From: Anaerolineales bacterium
GTDB taxonomy: Bacteria; Chloroflexota; Anaerolineae; Anaerolineales; Villigracilaceae
NCBI GenBank assembly: GCA_014860745.1
Contig: JACZJC010000031.1
Coordinates: 1 to 51,477 of the forward strand
Length of the DNA: 51,477 nt
Reading direction: 5' to 3'
Shown piece by piece: positions 25,378 through 35,617 of the stretch. The notes under the pieces were generated by a model, which saw only the letters and a list, made by a program, of their open reading frames with translations, had not been told where the DNA came from and made no database searches. The translations under genes were made by a program, and so were the position numbers. Each line of letters begins with the position of its first letter. Positions within the stretch are counted from its first letter, which is position 1.

Positions 25378-25491
25378 TCTTTTTCGAGTCTTGAAGGGAT
25401 ATTTACAGAGCCTTTACATGAAAGTTCTAAGATGGGGCCATCACAAAAAACGCCGCGTTTCAAGCACGACGTTGAAATAAGGAGAAAAATC

Positions 25492-26514
25492 ATGTTCAAC
25501 AATATCAAACATATCCTCATCGGCATCCTTTCAGCGGTCATCGTGATCGCCGTGGGCGCGAGTGCCTACAATGCCTTTGCCTCCCCTGCGGCTCCATCTA
25601 TGGATGCGGCGGCCGCTGCTCAGTATGGTAATGGAAACGGAAACGGCGGCTCGACGGGCGGAAGCGGTATACAATTGACTGCCATCCCTGCTTCAGACTT
25701 GAGTGCAGAAGAAGCTGCCGCGCTCTTGTTCATGCGCGAAGAAGAAAAACTCGCGCGCGATGTCTACAATCAAATGTATGCGCTGTGGGGACAGCTCGTC
25801 TTTCAGAATATTGCGGCCAGCGAGCAGGGTCATATGGATCAGATCAAACTGCTGATGGATCGCTACGGTCTTGCCGACCCCGCGCTTGATCCTGGTCAAT
25901 TTACAGATGCCAACCTTCAGGCTTTGTACAACCAACTGATCGCGCAAGGTTCTGTCTCTGCGACCGAGGCGCTCAACGTTGGCGCACTGGTCGAGCAGAC
26001 CGATATCGCAGACTTGCAGGCTCGTCTTGCTCAGACCGACAATGCCGATATTCAACTGGTGTATACCAACCTGATGAACGCTTCGTACAATCACCTCGCT
26101 GCTTTCACAGGTGAACAAGGCGGTAATGGGAACGGTTATGGCGGCGGCAATGCTCAGGCTGGGCAAGCAGGTCAAGGTCAGGTGGGAGGCGGGGTTCCGC
26201 AGGCGAATGTCGCGGGCGCGGTTACCGTCCACGGTGTGGTCACTTCCTACGACGGTATGGGTATCAGCTTTACCGCCGATGATGGGCAGGCTATTTATGT
26301 AGGCACAGGTAATATGCGCTACAGTCAGTCCATTGGGTTTGCGCCTGTGGCAGGTGACGGTGTGACGGTGGTGATGTTCTACGGAGACCAGGGTGTGAAC
26401 AGCGCAATCTCAGTCACAATGGACGCGACAGGGATGACATACACCTTCCGCAGTGAAACGGGTCAGCCGTTATGGGCAGGGGGAAAAGATAATGGGAATG
26501 GGGAGAACCACTAG
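25492..26514 (+). CDS. DUF2202 ferritin-like protein with Gly-rich linker and C-terminal beta domain
   Basis: This 340-residue protein starts at MFNNIKHILIGILSAVIVIA after AAGGAG and has a signal or anchor. Residues about 70-205 are a DUF2202 domain (FMREEEKLARDVYNQMYALW; ASEQGHMDQIKLLMDRYG), a ferritin-like four-helix unit with Glu/His candidates for metal binding. A Gly/Asn/Gln-rich linker follows. The C-terminal beta-rich domain (VVTSYDGMGISFTADDGQAI) resembles DUF5666-like modules. Function unknown. Confidence 0.82.
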   Translation: MFNNIKHILIGILSAVIVIAVGASAYNAFASPAAPSMDAAAAAQYGNGNGNGGSTGGSGIQLTAIPASDLSAEEAAALLFMREEEKLARDVYNQMYALWGQLVFQNIAASEQGHMDQIKLLMDRYGLADPALDPGQFTDANLQALYNQLIAQGSVSATEALNVGALVEQTDIADLQARLAQTDNADIQLVYTNLMNASYNHLAAFTGEQGGNGNGYGGGNAQAGQAGQGQVGGGVPQANVAGAVTVHGVVTSYDGMGISFTADDGQAIYVGTGNMRYSQSIGFAPVAGDGVTVVMFYGDQGVNSAISVTMDATGMTYTFRSETGQPLWAGGKDNGNGENH

Positions 26515-26533
26515 ACTACAAGCAGATAATAAA

Positions 26534-27037
26534 ATGAAAACAAACCGCCTGCGCTTAAAAACGAAACTCATAAATGGACCCTATTGGATCGATGCTGCCC
26601 GGATGGAGCCACAACGGACTACCTACAAAGTCTTAATCGATCTGGAGACTAAACCTATTTCCTACAAAAGTTTTGAGTCGATTTGCGGCGACACTTATAA
26701 AATTGCTGATCGCTACCCAACTCCAGGAAAACTTGCGAATGATATTCACCTTGATGCTGGTCATTTCCAAATCAGCCAAATGCTTGGAGATAATTCCGAG
26801 CATTTTCGGTTTACCTCACTCACAAATTATTATCAACAAACATCAGTGGCAGAGCAAGCCCAGCAAGTCTGGAATCAAAGCCGGATATTACAATTGTTCA
26901 AAACAGGAGAAATCGTTCGCGGACGGTTTGGATATCAGGAAGTCGAGACAGGATACATTACCTTATTGGGGGCATGTGGACAGGCTGACCGTGTATGGCG
27001 TGAGGAAGAAAACCGGAGTGAATTTATGGAATGGTAG
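26534..27037 (+). CDS. Unrecognised 167-residue protein
   Basis: The frame starts at MKTNRLRLKTKLINGPYWID, 20 nt after the DUF2202 gene, though without a clear ribosome site. The sequence is globular and mixed alpha/beta (KVLIDLETKPISYKSFESIC; LTNYYQQTSVAEQAQQVWNQ), with Cys, Trp and Tyr but no motif I can name. A strong terminator follows, which supports it as an expressed gene. It may belong to the accessory gene pool. Confidence 0.55.
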   Translation: MKTNRLRLKTKLINGPYWIDAARMEPQRTTYKVLIDLETKPISYKSFESICGDTYKIADRYPTPGKLANDIHLDAGHFQISQMLGDNSEHFRFTSLTNYYQQTSVAEQAQQVWNQSRILQLFKTGEIVRGRFGYQEVETGYITLLGACGQADRVWREEENRSEFMEW

Positions 27038-27061
27038 AGGAAACTAAAATCGGCAAAGATA

Positions 27062-27103
27062 GAACAAAAAGAACCGACTTTTTTAGGTCAGTTCTTTTTG
27101 TTC
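27062..27103 (+). terminator. Terminator after the 167-residue protein
   Basis: GAACAAAAAGAAC-C-GAC pairs with GTC-A-GTTCTTTTTGTTC around an 8-nt T-rich loop, followed by ATTTTGG. Confidence 0.75.
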
Positions 27104-27164
27104 ATTTTGGCGATCCAATAGGGGTTTGTCCTCCCTTCTCCAGTCTTCAATGACCTGACACCCA

Positions 27165-27499
<335 letters not shown>

Positions 27500-27528
27500 T
27501 CATTCGATTTCATAATGGTCATGCATTT

Positions 27529-28107
27529 TTATAAAAACAAATACAATCCGAGCCGATAACCAAACCAGGCAATCGCCAGTCCACCAAGCGGATCAACCAG
27601 GTAATGTTGACGGGTAAACAGCGTTGAAAGCACAACGATGGACACAATCCCAATCCAAAGCCATGCGTAGCTGGGATACAAATGGTTATAGAACAGGCAG
27701 ATCAAGGCTGTCTGATATACGTGTCCGCTGGGGAAAGCGTTATAGTCGCCATCGTTTCGATAAACCATTTTCAAAATCTGCGTTGCCCAGTTGCCTGTGG
27801 TCAGGATCGGACGTTTCACGTATGTTGGAAAGAAGTAAAAAAACAACATCGCCGATACCTGGACGAACAAACACGCACTGACGAAGGAACGAAAAAGTTC
27901 TTCGTCCATCTTCCATGCAGCCCAGATCAAACCGCCAGCCCAGACTGGCAGGCATAGCAGATAGGGAACCACCCACACGGGCCAGAGTGGAATCCAGGCG
28001 TCAAACCGCGTGGAAAAATCGAAGCCGCCAGTAAGTTTCCGATTGAGAGGAAAATACAGGCTGGCAATACATACTACAAGAATCGTCATTCCCAGTCGAA
28101 ATATCAT
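27529..28107 (-). CDS. PAP2/AUR1-like membrane phosphatase
   Basis: This 192-residue protein has about six membrane helices and the motif set YVKRP, NAFPSGHVYQT and STLFTRQHYLVDPLGG (catalytic His and Asp), as in PAP2 phosphatases of the AUR1-like branch. It probably dephosphorylates a lipid phosphate or transfers a head group on the outer side of the membrane. It overlaps the next small gene by 4 nt. Confidence 0.85.
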   Translation of the reverse strand: MIFRLGMTILVVCIASLYFPLNRKLTGGFDFSTRFDAWIPLWPVWVVPYLLCLPVWAGGLIWAAWKMDEELFRSFVSACLFVQVSAMLFFYFFPTYVKRPILTTGNWATQILKMVYRNDGDYNAFPSGHVYQTALICLFYNHLYPSYAWLWIGIVSIVVLSTLFTRQHYLVDPLGGLAIAWFGYRLGLYLFL

Positions 28108-28325
28108 ATTGAAGATGCTCTAATTTGGATAGTCTGCTCGCGAAGTCCATTTTGGGCACGAGCCTTGCTGAGTCTTACCGCTACCACAAGCGCGAATCCC
28201 CATGTCAATATCACAACCAAAAGCGGAAACCAAACAAGCCAGACGCTACCCAAGGTCACAAGTAAATATAGGGCGAGTGGAATATGAAATATTGCATTCG
28301 TGCTGCGTAAATTTATTTGTTGCAT
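28104..28325 (-). CDS. Small membrane protein coupled to the PAP2 gene
   Basis: This 73-residue protein has two helices (IFHIPLALYLLVTLGSVWLV; WFPLLVVILTWGFALVVAV) and a basic C-terminal tail. Its stop overlaps the PAP2-like start by 4 nt, so the two are translationally coupled. No named family. Confidence 0.6.
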   Translation of the reverse strand: MQQINLRSTNAIFHIPLALYLLVTLGSVWLVWFPLLVVILTWGFALVVAVRLSKARAQNGLREQTIQIRASSI

Positions 28326-28482
28326 GGAACCTCGTTATATGGATACGTTTGCGCACTTTTCTTCTGCCAAGCAACACTTTTTACCGCGAAGAGCGTTAAG
28401 TTTTATAGGTTTTCTTCGCGAACTTTGCGAATTTTGCGGTTCAACTTTGGCATTTGTCCAATAGCGAATTCACTGTCAGATG
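28326..28482. other. Spacer with short tandem-like repeats
   Basis: The segment TTCGCGAACTTTGCGAATTTTGCGG at about 28412-28440 is a run of related TTTGCG units, plus ACCGCGAAGAGCG nearby. No gene is supported. Confidence 0.4.
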
Positions 28483-31080
28483 TTATGAAGCCACAAGTTT
28501 TTCTACCTCCCTCGCAGTGAACTCCAAATTTTCCTTTCCACGCTCTACGTGGATGGTCTCACCTTCATGAAAATCGCCGCTCAGAATCTTAACCGCCAGC
28601 GGGTCTTGCAACTCGCGCTGGATCGCCCGTTTGAGCGGACGTGCTCCATAATCGGCGTCGTAGCCGACTTCAGCCAGATAGGCGCGTGCCTCAGGGCTAA
28701 TGACCAGTTGATATCCGCGTTCTGCCAACAGCGCAGAAACATGCCGCAGTTGAATCTCCACCACATGCACAAGGTCTTCGCGGGTGAGCGCATGGAAGAT
28801 GATGATCTCGTCAATACGGTTCAGAAATTCAGGTTTGAAATGCGCCTGCAAAACATGCGTGATCGAATCGCGCATTATATTGACCTCCCTGCCGCCCATC
28901 CATAGTTCACCGCCCAGGTTGGAGGTCATGACCACGAGCGTGTTGCGAAAATCCACTGTGCGCCCCTGACCATCTGTCAGCCGCCCATCATCCAACAGTT
29001 GCAGCAGCACGTTGAATACATCCGCGTGTGCCTTCTCGATTTCATCGAACAGCACCACGCTGTACGGACGGCGGCGCACCAACTCGGTCAACTGTCCGCC
29101 TTCCTCGTAGCCGATGTATCCAGGAGGCGCGCCGATCAAACGGCTGACGGTGTGTTTCTCCTGATATTCGCTCATGTCAATGCGGATCATGGCGTGCTCG
29201 TCGTCGAACATGAATTCAGCCAGCGCGCGTGCCAGTTCGGTCTTGCCGACACCAGTGGGTCCCAGAAAAATAAATGAGCCAAGCGGGCGGTTCGAGTCTT
29301 GCAGTCCAGCCCGCGCACGGCGCAAAGCATTCGAAACGGCTTTCAGCGCCTCCTCCTGCCCGACCACTCTTTCACGCAGACGATCTTCCATGTGCAGAAG
29401 TTTTTGGGTCTCACCTTCGAGCAGTTTCGCAATTGGAATGTGAGTCCAGCGCGAGACGATTTGGGCGATCTCCTCGGCGTCCACTTCCTCTTTGAGCAGT
29501 GCCCCGCCCTGAGCCTGCAACTCTTTCATGCGCATTTCCCCATCTGCGAACTTCTTTTCCAACTCGGGCAGAGTCCCGTAACGCAGGCGGGCGACCTTTT
29601 CCAAATCCGATTGCCGCTCGGAGCGTTCGATCTCCTGCCGAGTTTGTTCGATCTTCTCTTTGTTGGTGCGTAGTTCAGCGATGGCTTGTTTCTCGGTCTG
29701 CCAGCGTGCCTGAAGTTCATGCGACTTTTCCTTCAAGTTCGCCAGTTCTTTTTCGATGTTGCCAAGCCGTTCTTTTGAAGCCTTATCTTTTTCTTTTTTA
29801 AGCGCCTCACGCTCAATCTCAAGCTGCATCACCTGCCGATCAACTTCATCCAACGCCTGTGGTTTGGAATCAATCTCGGTACGCAGCCGCGCAGCCGCCT
29901 CATCGATCAGGTCAATGGCTTTGTCGGGCAAAAAGCGGTCACTGATATAACGCTGCGAAAGCGTCGCGGCAGCCAGTACTGCGGCATCCGTGATCCGTAC
30001 CCCGTGATGGACTTCGTAGCGTTCCTTTAATCCGCGCAGGATGCTGACTGTGTCTTCGACAGTTGGCTCTTCCACCACCACAGGCTGGAAGCGGCGCTCC
30101 AAAGCGGGGTCTTTCTCGATGTGCTTGTGATACTCATCGAGTGTGGTTGCGCCGATTAAATGCAGCTCGCCACGCGCCAGCATCGGCTTGAGCATGTTAC
30201 TGGCATCCATCGCACCTTCTGCCGCGCCTGCACCGACGACTGTGTGCATTTCATCCAGAAACAGAACGATCTCCCCTTCTGAATCTGTGATCTCTTTCAA
30301 TACGGCTTTCAATCGCTCTTCAAACTCGCCGCGATATTTTGCGCCAGCGACCAAAGCGCCCATGTCCAATTGGACAAGGCGTTTGTGTTTGAGTCCTTCG
30401 GGTACATCGCCGTTAATAATTCGTTGCGCCAGTCCCTCGACGATGGCAGTCTTACCGACGCCAGGTTCACCGATCAGCGCGGGATTGTTCTTGGTACGGC
30501 GGGACAAAATCTGGATCGTGCGGCGAATCTCTTCGTCACGCCCGATGACTGGATCAAGTTTGCCCTGACGAGCCATCGCGGTCAGGTCTCGTCCATATTT
30601 TTCCAACGACTGGAAAGTGCCTTCGGGATTCTGTGATGTGACACGCTGAGTACCGCGCACCTGTTTCAGCGCGGACAGAATCGCATCCTTGGTTAGACCG
30701 AATTGAATCAGCCGTTTACTTTCATTGCTATCTGCCAGACCCAGCAAAATATGCTCGGTGGAGACGTAATCATCCTGCATCCCTTTGGCGTAGCGTTCGG
30801 CGGCAGACAGGACATCTGCCGTTTGGCTTGACATGCTGACATCTAAATTGACGCCCTGAATCTTTGGTTTTTTATCCAGTTCATTTTTCAGCTCATCTTC
30901 AATGGCTTGTGTCCCGCCCGATGCCTTGGTGATGATTGCCCGCACGATGCCGTCCTCCTGTTGAACAAGCGCCAGAAGCAAGTGAATGGGCTCAACCACC
31001 TGATGCTGATGATCCTGTGCCAGATGTTGCGCGGCGAGCAACGCCTCCTGCGATTTTTGGGTGTATTTTTCCAGGTTCAT
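28483..31080 (-). CDS. clpB: ClpB protein disaggregase
   Basis: This full-length 865-residue ClpB rescues aggregated proteins together with DnaK/DnaJ. It has the N-terminal Clp-N repeats (about 1-145), AAA+ domain 1 (GEPGVGKTA), the long coiled-coil middle domain (about 400-525), AAA+ domain 2 ([16 protein letters not shown]) and the C-terminal D2-small domain. It is the last gene of the stress operon and lies next to the CbpA/CbpM pair. No CIRCE-type element was seen in the 130-nt gap upstream; an inverted repeat there (CCGTCCCGA and TCGGGACG) may be regulatory. Confidence 0.97.
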   Translation of the reverse strand: MNLEKYTQKSQEALLAAQHLAQDHQHQVVEPIHLLLALVQQEDGIVRAIITKASGGTQAIEDELKNELDKKPKIQGVNLDVSMSSQTADVLSAAERYAKGMQDDYVSTEHILLGLADSNESKRLIQFGLTKDAILSALKQVRGTQRVTSQNPEGTFQSLEKYGRDLTAMARQGKLDPVIGRDEEIRRTIQILSRRTKNNPALIGEPGVGKTAIVEGLAQRIINGDVPEGLKHKRLVQLDMGALVAGAKYRGEFEERLKAVLKEITDSEGEIVLFLDEMHTVVGAGAAEGAMDASNMLKPMLARGELHLIGATTLDEYHKHIEKDPALERRFQPVVVEEPTVEDTVSILRGLKERYEVHHGVRITDAAVLAAATLSQRYISDRFLPDKAIDLIDEAAARLRTEIDSKPQALDEVDRQVMQLEIEREALKKEKDKASKERLGNIEKELANLKEKSHELQARWQTEKQAIAELRTNKEKIEQTRQEIERSERQSDLEKVARLRYGTLPELEKKFADGEMRMKELQAQGGALLKEEVDAEEIAQIVSRWTHIPIAKLLEGETQKLLHMEDRLRERVVGQEEALKAVSNALRRARAGLQDSNRPLGSFIFLGPTGVGKTELARALAEFMFDDEHAMIRIDMSEYQEKHTVSRLIGAPPGYIGYEEGGQLTELVRRRPYSVVLFDEIEKAHADVFNVLLQLLDDGRLTDGQGRTVDFRNTLVVMTSNLGGELWMGGREVNIMRDSITHVLQAHFKPEFLNRIDEIIIFHALTREDLVHVVEIQLRHVSALLAERGYQLVISPEARAYLAEVGYDADYGARPLKRAIQRELQDPLAVKILSGDFHEGETIHVERGKENLEFTAREVEKLVAS

Positions 31081-31210
31081 GAAATCCTCCGTACTATCTC
31101 AGATGAGATGTACCGTCCCGAAGGTTAACGCGATCGAAATTATCCATCTTTCAAAACCTCACCGCACTGGTGCGCGGCGCAAGTGTCGGGACGTTCTATT
31201 CCAATTCGAT

Positions 31211-31465
31211 TCAGATGGCTTCGAAATTGACTTCGCGATAGCGAGTCAGACGTAACTGCTGGCTGTCATACTGTGCTGTTAGTTCGGTTTCCAATTGGCG
31301 AATATGCGACTGCAATTCAACTACCTGCCTGCGCAGATGCAGGATTGCTTCGGCAGCAGCTTCGTCAACGCCCAAATCTTTTTGAAGACGGCGCTGGCAG
31401 CGCGACTCATAGCCTTCGTATGAACCATACCAATATTTTTTTTGGTGTGGATTTTCGGGAATCAT
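31211..31465 (-). CDS. CbpM-like chaperone modulator
   Basis: This 84-residue protein resembles CbpM, the modulator of the DnaJ-like co-chaperone CbpA: VDEAAAEAILHLRRQVVELQ, then SHIRQLETEL. Its start overlaps the CbpA gene by 4 nt. It could tune how CbpA feeds substrates to the ClpB/DnaK system. Confidence 0.75.
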   Translation of the reverse strand: MIPENPHQKKYWYGSYEGYESRCQRRLQKDLGVDEAAAEAILHLRRQVVELQSHIRQLETELTAQYDSQQLRLTRYREVNFEAI

Positions 31466-32430
31466 AACTTGACCTCGCTTGGTTTAGCATGTTTTTGACG
31501 GGCGGATGCCAGTGCTGTAATCCCTTCAACTTCCTGATCGGTCAACGAGTCAGGTAGAACCAGTTTGACGCGGGCAAACATGTCGCCGCGTTTGCTGGGT
31601 TCGCGCAGATAGGGCATGCCTTTGCCTCGCAAGCGGAACGTGCGGTTGGCGTTGGTGCGCGGCGGAATCGTCAGAGTCAGCGGGCGTTCCAGGGCGGGGA
31701 TGCGGATCTCGCCGCCTGCAATCGCCGTGAAAATATCAACCGAAGCATCAAAATGCAAATCATCACCATCGCGTTCAAAAATGTCATTGGACAGAACCTT
31801 GATGATTAAATATAAATCCCCAGTCGTGCCGCCGTTCCTACCTGCCTCACCGCGACCAGCAAGTCGAACCCGCGTTCCAGTGCGAACCCCGAGCGGAATG
31901 CTTGCCTGAACGCGATGTCCATCTATTTCCAACGCGCGTTCTGTGCCACGGAAAGCCTCTTCCAGCGTCAGGTCAACTTCGTATTCGACATCCCGCCCTC
32001 GGCGCGGACTGGGCGGTGTACGTCGTCCGCCGCTGGCTTTGCCGCCAAAGATATTGGAGAAGAAATCGGAATATGGCGATGCGCTTCCGAAGAGGTCTTC
32101 CAAGTCTTCGGCGTTGGCATATTGGGTACGCGCTCCTGTAGCAGGTTGGGCTGACCAGCTTTGCCAGTCGAAATCCTGCTGCTGCTGACTACCCGTCTTT
32201 TGCCATTGCTGATATTGAGCGCGCAGCTCATCATATTTTTTGCGCTGTTTCACATCCGATAGAACCTGGTACGCCTCATTGATCGTCTTGAATTTTTCTT
32301 CGGCGTCTTTATTACCCGGATTTACATCAGGATGATGTTTGCGCGCCAACTGACGGAAGGTTTGCTGAATCACCTTCTTGTCGGCAGTTGGAGCTACGCC
32401 CAAGGTTTCGTAATAGTCTTTGAAGTCCAT
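31462..32430 (-). CDS. cbpA: CbpA-type DnaJ co-chaperone
   Basis: This 322-residue protein has an N-terminal J-domain with the HPD motif (LARKHHPDVNPGN), a Gly/Phe/Gln-rich linker and two substrate-binding beta domains (LDLTLEEAFRGTERALEIDG-like region and the IPALERPLTLTIPP segment). The zinc-finger (CxxCxGxG repeats) of classic DnaJ is absent, so it is class B/CbpA. It overlaps the next upstream gene by 37 nt. Confidence 0.93.
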   Translation of the reverse strand: MDFKDYYETLGVAPTADKKVIQQTFRQLARKHHPDVNPGNKDAEEKFKTINEAYQVLSDVKQRKKYDELRAQYQQWQKTGSQQQQDFDWQSWSAQPATGARTQYANAEDLEDLFGSASPYSDFFSNIFGGKASGGRRTPPSPRRGRDVEYEVDLTLEEAFRGTERALEIDGHRVQASIPLGVRTGTRVRLAGRGEAGRNGGTTGDLYLIIKVLSNDIFERDGDDLHFDASVDIFTAIAGGEIRIPALERPLTLTIPPRTNANRTFRLRGKGMPYLREPSKRGDMFARVKLVLPDSLTDQEVEGITALASARQKHAKPSEVKL

Positions 32431-32693
32431 TGTTCATCTTCTTGTTCATCATCAAAAATCTTGCCGCTTTTGGACAGCCATCTTTTATGAGCAGACTTAA
32501 CTTCCTCTTCCGCGTGAATATCACAGATGGCAAGCGGCTGATGTTCAGATGGCACGATATGACCGTCAGAGCTGGCTGCGGTGCAACCCAGCAACTTGCC
32601 GTCTGGGGTGTACACAGCCAGAACATTGAAAAGTTTGGCGCGGACAATACAGCCATAAATCTCATCTACAATTTTATTCTCAGAAGTGGTCAT
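32394..32693 (-). CDS. Small unknown protein in the stress operon
   Basis: This 99-residue protein (VDEIYGCIVRAKLFNVLAVY; TPDGKLLGCTAASSDGHIVP) starts with a 4-nt overlap of the zinc-ribbon gene and runs 37 nt into the CbpA gene. The overlaps on both sides argue for a real, translationally coupled gene. No named family. Confidence 0.5.
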   Translation of the reverse strand: MTTSENKIVDEIYGCIVRAKLFNVLAVYTPDGKLLGCTAASSDGHIVPSEHQPLAICDIHAEEEVKSAHKRWLSKSGKIFDDEQEDEQWTSKTITKPWA

Positions 32694-33172
32694 AATAGAT
32701 CATCCTCCTTTTTGAGCCAGCCTTTCTTTTGCCATGAATCCAAATATCTGGGCTCGGGCCAAAATTTTCCGGGAATGAAGTCGGAACACTCAACAGGATA
32801 TATGCCCCCGCCACGGTTTGATTCTGCCCAGCCAAACTCGATCTCGCGGTCACAGCCTGCGCAATTCACGTAAAACTTGTCGTTACCCGGGTTATCTTCT
32901 GACTCGAAAACTTCATAATCTTCCGGTTTAGAAGAAGAGTCGTCTTCTGCGAAATCACCGAAGTCTCCCCGCTCGACTTTATCGTCTTTATCTTTCTCAA
33001 CTTTTTCCTTGAATTCAAAGGCCCATGTATGATCCGCTTCGAGCGGTCCCCATTCCTGCCAGGTTTCACTACCAGGTCCCGCGAGAATGTTCCAAACGCG
33101 ATAAACGGTCAATTTATGACCGCCGCATGTTTTACAGGTAAACTCCCAGAGTTGATCATCATTCATAGTCAT
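32690..33172 (-). CDS. Zinc-ribbon-like protein of unknown function
   Basis: This 160-residue protein has two Cys pairs that could bind zinc (TCKTCGGHKLTVYRV; NCAGCDREIEFGWAE), separated by an acidic, Lys-rich stretch (EKVEKDKDDKVERGDFGDFA). A link to rRNA, tRNA or a chaperone client is possible from its position but not shown. The next gene upstream is the HPF-like factor. Confidence 0.65.
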   Translation of the reverse strand: MTMNDDQLWEFTCKTCGGHKLTVYRVWNILAGPGSETWQEWGPLEADHTWAFEFKEKVEKDKDDKVERGDFGDFAEDDSSSKPEDYEVFESEDNPGNDKFYVNCAGCDREIEFGWAESNRGGGIYPVECSDFIPGKFWPEPRYLDSWQKKGWLKKEDDLL

Positions 33173-33204
33173 ACTCCTTTCATAACGATATCAATCACCC
33201 GGGT

Positions 33205-33534
33205 TTAATAGTTTCGCTGTTGTTTTCGGTGTTCACGAACCTGGCGTTCAACCGCATTTAAAGCGCCGTCCAGCGTAGATTGAAAATGTTCGCCTTTTTC
33301 GGTGGCAGCGATATGATCTGATCCCATATAAACAACAATCGTCACTTCGTTTATATACGACGTCTGATGCTCCTTCGCAGGCTGCTTGAAGTTAACGGCC
33401 GCGCCTGATATATCCGTGTGACCTTCCGCCAGTTTAGTAAGTCGATCTACGGCAAGGGTGTAGTATTCGTTCTCGCTTTTCTTTACCTCGTCAATTTCGT
33501 TATTAAACTCAACAGGGAAATTTGCTTTGTCCAT
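33205..33534 (-). CDS. Ribosome hibernation factor (HPF/RaiA)-like protein
   Basis: This 109-residue protein contains the beta-alpha pattern of HPF/RaiA (YTLAVDRLTKLAEGHTDISG; INEVTIVVYMGSDHIAATEK; TLDGALNAVERQVREHRKQQ). Such proteins bind 30S subunits and lead to inactive ribosomes during stress. Its place just below the baeRF-like gene and above the chaperone genes suggests one regulated shutdown-and-repair unit. Confidence 0.75.
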   Translation of the reverse strand: MDKANFPVEFNNEIDEVKKSENEYYTLAVDRLTKLAEGHTDISGAAVNFKQPAKEHQTSYINEVTIVVYMGSDHIAATEKGEHFQSTLDGALNAVERQVREHRKQQRNY

Positions 33535-33550
33535 TTTGTACTCTCCTTAT

Positions 33551-34693
33551 CTAAAAGCGGAAAACAGCCGCGATGGGTGAGTCCGTTGGCATTTCATCCT
33601 GGGAAAGGGTGCAGACTGTTCCGCCATTTTGCAGGGTATTCATCGCCGTGAAATCCAGCAGCGCGAGGTTGTATTTTTTACTCTGCCCTTCTGGACTGCG
33701 AACCACTTTTCCATCTTTGGGATTGAACGCGCCCCAAATCTGATGCTCGACGGATAATATGAGTTTGTCCACGCGCCCATTGAACGCGGCGGCAACAATT
33801 TCCTCGACGTTATCCGTCGCTTTATTTGTATCGGCGAGTTGTTGATATTGCTCCACCGTCTTTTTCGTCTCCTGCTGGAAATAGGTCTCTACAATGCGCC
33901 AAGCCTGTTCCTGTAATTCTTCAGGACGTAAATGATCGGGGTTGCCAGTGATCCCTTCTTCCATGATGTTTTGGTATTCGCTGACCTTGCGATACATCGG
34001 TAACAAATAGTCAACGCCCGCCAAAATAAGCGGCGCATTTTGTTCGCGAAAGATTTCTTTGAGGCTGGCATCCACCAGGTTGAGATATTGCTCGATCCAG
34101 ATTTTTTGTTCCTCATCGCCGGGTCCCTGTCCGTGGAACATACCGCCACCGCCGCCGGAGTGCATCTGCAGCGATTTTTGTGGACCGTCAAGCCTGAGGG
34201 CTTCTTCCATATTTGCAGGTATTCCGTCAGGCAGAGCCATTTGTCCCACGCCGTAGCGCGTTCCTTCAAACAGTCGAACTTCATTCAGGCTGATTGCTAA
34301 AATGTAATAATGCCCATTATTCGTGAACAAGGGCAAAACAGGCGTGACGTAATATGATTGCGCAACGACCAGCATCTCCTCGACGCTAAATGGCAGAGCA
34401 AAGTAATGGAAATCATCTGCTGCCATAAATACAGCCAGTCCATCTTGCTGATGATTCCAAAAATTGGCATCAGCCAACAATGCCTGCGCCGGTTGGAGAA
34501 GCGCGCCCGCTTCGCGCGGTCCCATCCCGTCGTCCAGAAGTTGCTTTTCCGCATCTCGCAGAAGATTCTTGAAGCGGATGGGATCTTGCTGTGTTTCCCG
34601 CCCAGCGCGATGTGTCGGCAGAAAAATAGATATGCTTGGACTTGCCGTTTGCTGTGCGAGTTCCTTGATCTGATCCAAAGTAAGGTTATTCAT
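33551..34693 (-). CDS. baeRF (bacterial archaeo-eukaryotic release factor)-like protein
   Basis: This 380-residue protein begins SISIFLPTHRAGRETQQDPI then RFKNLLRDAEKQLLDDG, the opening pattern of baeRF-type proteins related to archaeal/eukaryotic release factors. It has a central nucleotide/ribosome-like domain (LFTNNGHYYILAISLNEVRL) and a Gly/His-rich loop (MHSGGGGGMFHGQGPGD). No GGQ-type catalytic motif is visible, so peptide release is not implied. It is probably the second gene of the stress operon; the unknown gene at 34743 precedes it. Confidence 0.8.
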   Translation of the reverse strand: MNNLTLDQIKELAQQTASPSISIFLPTHRAGRETQQDPIRFKNLLRDAEKQLLDDGMGPREAGALLQPAQALLADANFWNHQQDGLAVFMAADDFHYFALPFSVEEMLVVAQSYYVTPVLPLFTNNGHYYILAISLNEVRLFEGTRYGVGQMALPDGIPANMEEALRLDGPQKSLQMHSGGGGGMFHGQGPGDEEQKIWIEQYLNLVDASLKEIFREQNAPLILAGVDYLLPMYRKVSEYQNIMEEGITGNPDHLRPEELQEQAWRIVETYFQQETKKTVEQYQQLADTNKATDNVEEIVAAAFNGRVDKLILSVEHQIWGAFNPKDGKVVRSPEGQSKKYNLALLDFTAMNTLQNGGTVCTLSQDEMPTDSPIAAVFRF

Positions 34694-34742
34694 TAGTTGC
34701 TCCTTTTTTATTTTCGTTACATGGTTAATCTCAAAATGGTCA

Positions 34743-35504
34743 TTACTTCGCGATGATATAAATGTAACAGTCGTACAGCATTGTAGATATTAAACTCAAG
34801 TAATCCCGCGCATCAATGTGATCCCGGCTTCTCCAAATATCGCTGATTAATCTTTTCTCTTTTGGCGTATGAAAAACTTTGAGATAATTTTCCAGCATTT
34901 GGTCGCCTAAATGGACGAACTTCTCATTGTCGTACACTTCCGAACCTGCCTCGAACTTGGATTTAATCTCACTCAACAGCGCTTCGCCTTTTAGTGCTCC
35001 GCCGATTTTTCTTTTCCCCGGTTCCAATATGCCAAAATGTGAGTTGTGTTTATATGAAAGCGTGTTTCTTTCCGCTTGCGACAGGGAGCCAATCTGGCTC
35101 GGCGACCAAAATGTGGAATGGATAAACAAGGACTTTTGCATCAGGGACTCGTATAATCCGCTTTTGGTATGGAACTCCGGCGCGACGTAATACGCTAGGT
35201 AGTTCATATCCTCCAGATGTAGTAATACTTCGTGCCTTTTGTTCTTGTTTTTTGGATGGATGAGGAAACGGTAATAGGGAACTCCCCAATCATCCTGCAA
35301 TGACGAGGCAGTACCAACAATATGTTCGCTCAATTTGTATTGAAAGAACAGCAGCACGCTTTTGGCGTTCATGTCGGTTTGATAGATCGATTCTTTCCGC
35401 AACGAGGGAAATATGGGCGCGCCCAGCGTCAGGAAATCATATTGGGTAACCAACTCGAAAGTGAGCGCCATACTGTAGGAAATATCCGTTATTTCTGGCC
35501 TCAT
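34743..35504 (-). CDS. Unrecognised 253-residue protein
   Basis: The protein (MRPEITDISYSMALTFELVT; NAKSVLLFFQYKLSEHIVG; FVHLGDQMLENYLKVFHTPK) has no membrane helix or signal and no motif I can name. It starts with a GAGAAG ribosome site. It is followed after about 50 nt by the baeRF-like gene, so it may be the operon's first gene. The aromatic and charged composition looks soluble and cytosolic. Confidence 0.6.
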   Translation of the reverse strand: MRPEITDISYSMALTFELVTQYDFLTLGAPIFPSLRKESIYQTDMNAKSVLLFFQYKLSEHIVGTASSLQDDWGVPYYRFLIHPKNKNKRHEVLLHLEDMNYLAYYVAPEFHTKSGLYESLMQKSLFIHSTFWSPSQIGSLSQAERNTLSYKHNSHFGILEPGKRKIGGALKGEALLSEIKSKFEAGSEVYDNEKFVHLGDQMLENYLKVFHTPKEKRLISDIWRSRDHIDARDYLSLISTMLYDCYIYIIAK

Positions 35505-35617
35505 TATCTTCTCGTTTCATGAACGGAATAAGGACTGAAGAAGTGGCAGGTTTGGCTATTCTGCCTCACAACCGTCCTTCGAATCCATCATACTCAAGCA
35601 CGCCTTAATTACAACCA

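Noticed and set aside
31081-31210. CIRCE or HAIR element upstream of clpB
   Set aside because: No TTAGCACTC/GAGTGCTAA or CTTGAGT/ACTCAAG pair is present in the gap; only a loose CCGTCCCGA/TCGGGACG inverted repeat.
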